A DNA stretch of 64,000 bases from Mucilaginibacter gracilis (GTDB taxonomy: Bacteria > Bacteroidota > Bacteroidia > Sphingobacteriales > Sphingobacteriaceae): positions 1,612,001 to 1,676,000 of the forward strand of contig NZ_RBKU01000001.1 of the NCBI RefSeq assembly GCF_003633615.1. Reading direction: 5' to 3'. The position numbers were made by a program, and so were the translations under genes. How positions within the stretch are numbered: the stretch's first letter is position 1; each line of letters starts with the position of its first letter. Positions 63,610-64,000 of this stretch are shown here, piece after piece. Below the pieces are notes generated by a model. It ran no database searches and was not told where the DNA came from. It saw nothing but the letters and a program-made list of their open reading frames with translations.

Positions 63610-64000
63610 ATGAAAAAATATCTGCTCATACTCATCTTCATTTGCTTTAACGCCGCCACTTTTGCGCAGCAGATAAACCGCTATAACCCCGATACCATTA
63701 AAAGCATCATGATTGATACTAACCTGGTTAATATCAAATCGCACAGGCTTAATGCGCAGGATTTTATTGATGCCATGTTACGCGATACGGGCTTTTACCA
63801 GGCTTTCCGTAACATGAAAAATTACAGCTTTACCGCCGAAAACCGTGTTTTTACTTACGACAAAAAGAACAAGGTAAATGGCAAAATTTACCGCAAAATA
63901 CACCACAGCAATAACATGGGCACCCATAAAATGGAGTTTATGGCCAGGCGCGATAGTGGCGAGGTTTATAAAAAGAACGGCAAATATGAGCTTTACACCG
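63610..64000 (+). CDS. Secreted protein of unknown function (3' end outside window)
   Basis: The first 130 residues of a longer protein. The signal peptide is MKKYLLILIFICFNAATFAQ. The mature part (QINRYNPDTIKSIMIDTNLV, then NAQDFIDAMLRDTGFYQAFR) is beta-rich and charged. No domain is recognised from this part. The frame is open to the right edge, so it is truncated by the window only. Confidence 0.7.
   Translation, partial: MKKYLLILIFICFNAATFAQQINRYNPDTIKSIMIDTNLVNIKSHRLNAQDFIDAMLRDTGFYQAFRNMKNYSFTAENRVFTYDKKNKVNGKIYRKIHHSNNMGTHKMEFMARRDSGEVYKKNGKYELYT

Noticed and set aside
63463..63744. Minus-strand frame of 93 codons across the right-end repeat
   Set aside because: It runs through the GCGAGGAACGAAGC repeat and opposite two real genes, so it is not a gene.

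Overview
The window looks like chromosome of a Bacteroidota member of the Sphingobacteriaceae, most like Mucilaginibacter or Pedobacter. That assignment rests on several family traits visible here: a fused LpxC-FabZ, the PorX regulator of type IX secretion, DUF4407, DUF922 and DUF4062 proteins, a TlpA protein with a long N-terminal region, a large SecA with a C-terminal zinc motif, an outer-membrane beta-barrel receptor with a carboxypeptidase-regulatory-like start, and promoter boxes of the TAnnTTTG type. Almost everything is single-copy housekeeping or envelope sequence, densely packed on both strands. I see no rRNA, tRNA, CRISPR array, prophage or intact insertion sequence.

Layout. 1-2.6 kb: the 3' part of xylA and a sodium/sugar symporter. 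2.8-8.4 kb: rhomboid protease, a conserved unknown, L-Ala-D/L-Glu epimerase, a prohibitin-like SPFH protein, rhodanese with a small membrane protein, and a DUF4407 membrane protein. 8.4-15 kb: secreted M14 carboxypeptidase, fumC, a lipoprotein, a low-molecular-weight phosphatase, a GNAT acetyltransferase and hisS, which carries an AT-rich internal insertion. 15-24.4 kb: a 999-residue outer-membrane receptor, an aspartyl protease/PDZ protein, a PBP4-type D,D-carboxypeptidase, a YihY protein, a D-Ala-D-Ala dipeptidase and alanine dehydrogenase. 24.4-27 kb: tsaE, a VapBC module and porX. 27-36 kb: HD phosphohydrolase, then lpxD, lpxC-fabZ and lpxA for lipid A, an ABC ATPase, an M16 protease and efp. 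36-43.3 kb: folate cyclo-ligase, DUF922, a second SPFH protein, CapA, an NlpC/P60 peptidase, and pdhA/pdhC. 43.4-44.8 kb: an AT-rich accessory pocket with a DUF4062 plus OST-HTH (LOTUS) fusion protein and a small unknown. 45-55 kb: ilvE, tryptophan 2,3-dioxygenase, ClC channel, universal stress protein, a SerB-SerA-like fusion, an epimerase, an arginase-fold protein without its metal ligands, and a TlpA protein. 55.4-58 kb: purD, a HicBA module and small unknown genes. 58.2-64 kb: secA, a SPOR protein, an M20 amidohydrolase and a truncated secreted protein.

How the genes fit together. Much of the window serves the cell envelope. The lipid A genes form a tight operon. The epimerase, PBP4, D-Ala-D-Ala dipeptidase, NlpC/P60 peptidase and alanine dehydrogenase could together trim and recycle peptidoglycan peptides. 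Both toxin-antitoxin modules sit directly 5' of housekeeping genes on the same strand (vapBC before tsaE-ald, hicBA before purD). Many intergenic gaps hold short palindromes of several repeat families, and several promoters end only 3-8 bases before the start codon. The best candidate for something undescribed is the DUF4062-OST-HTH protein at 43405-44265.
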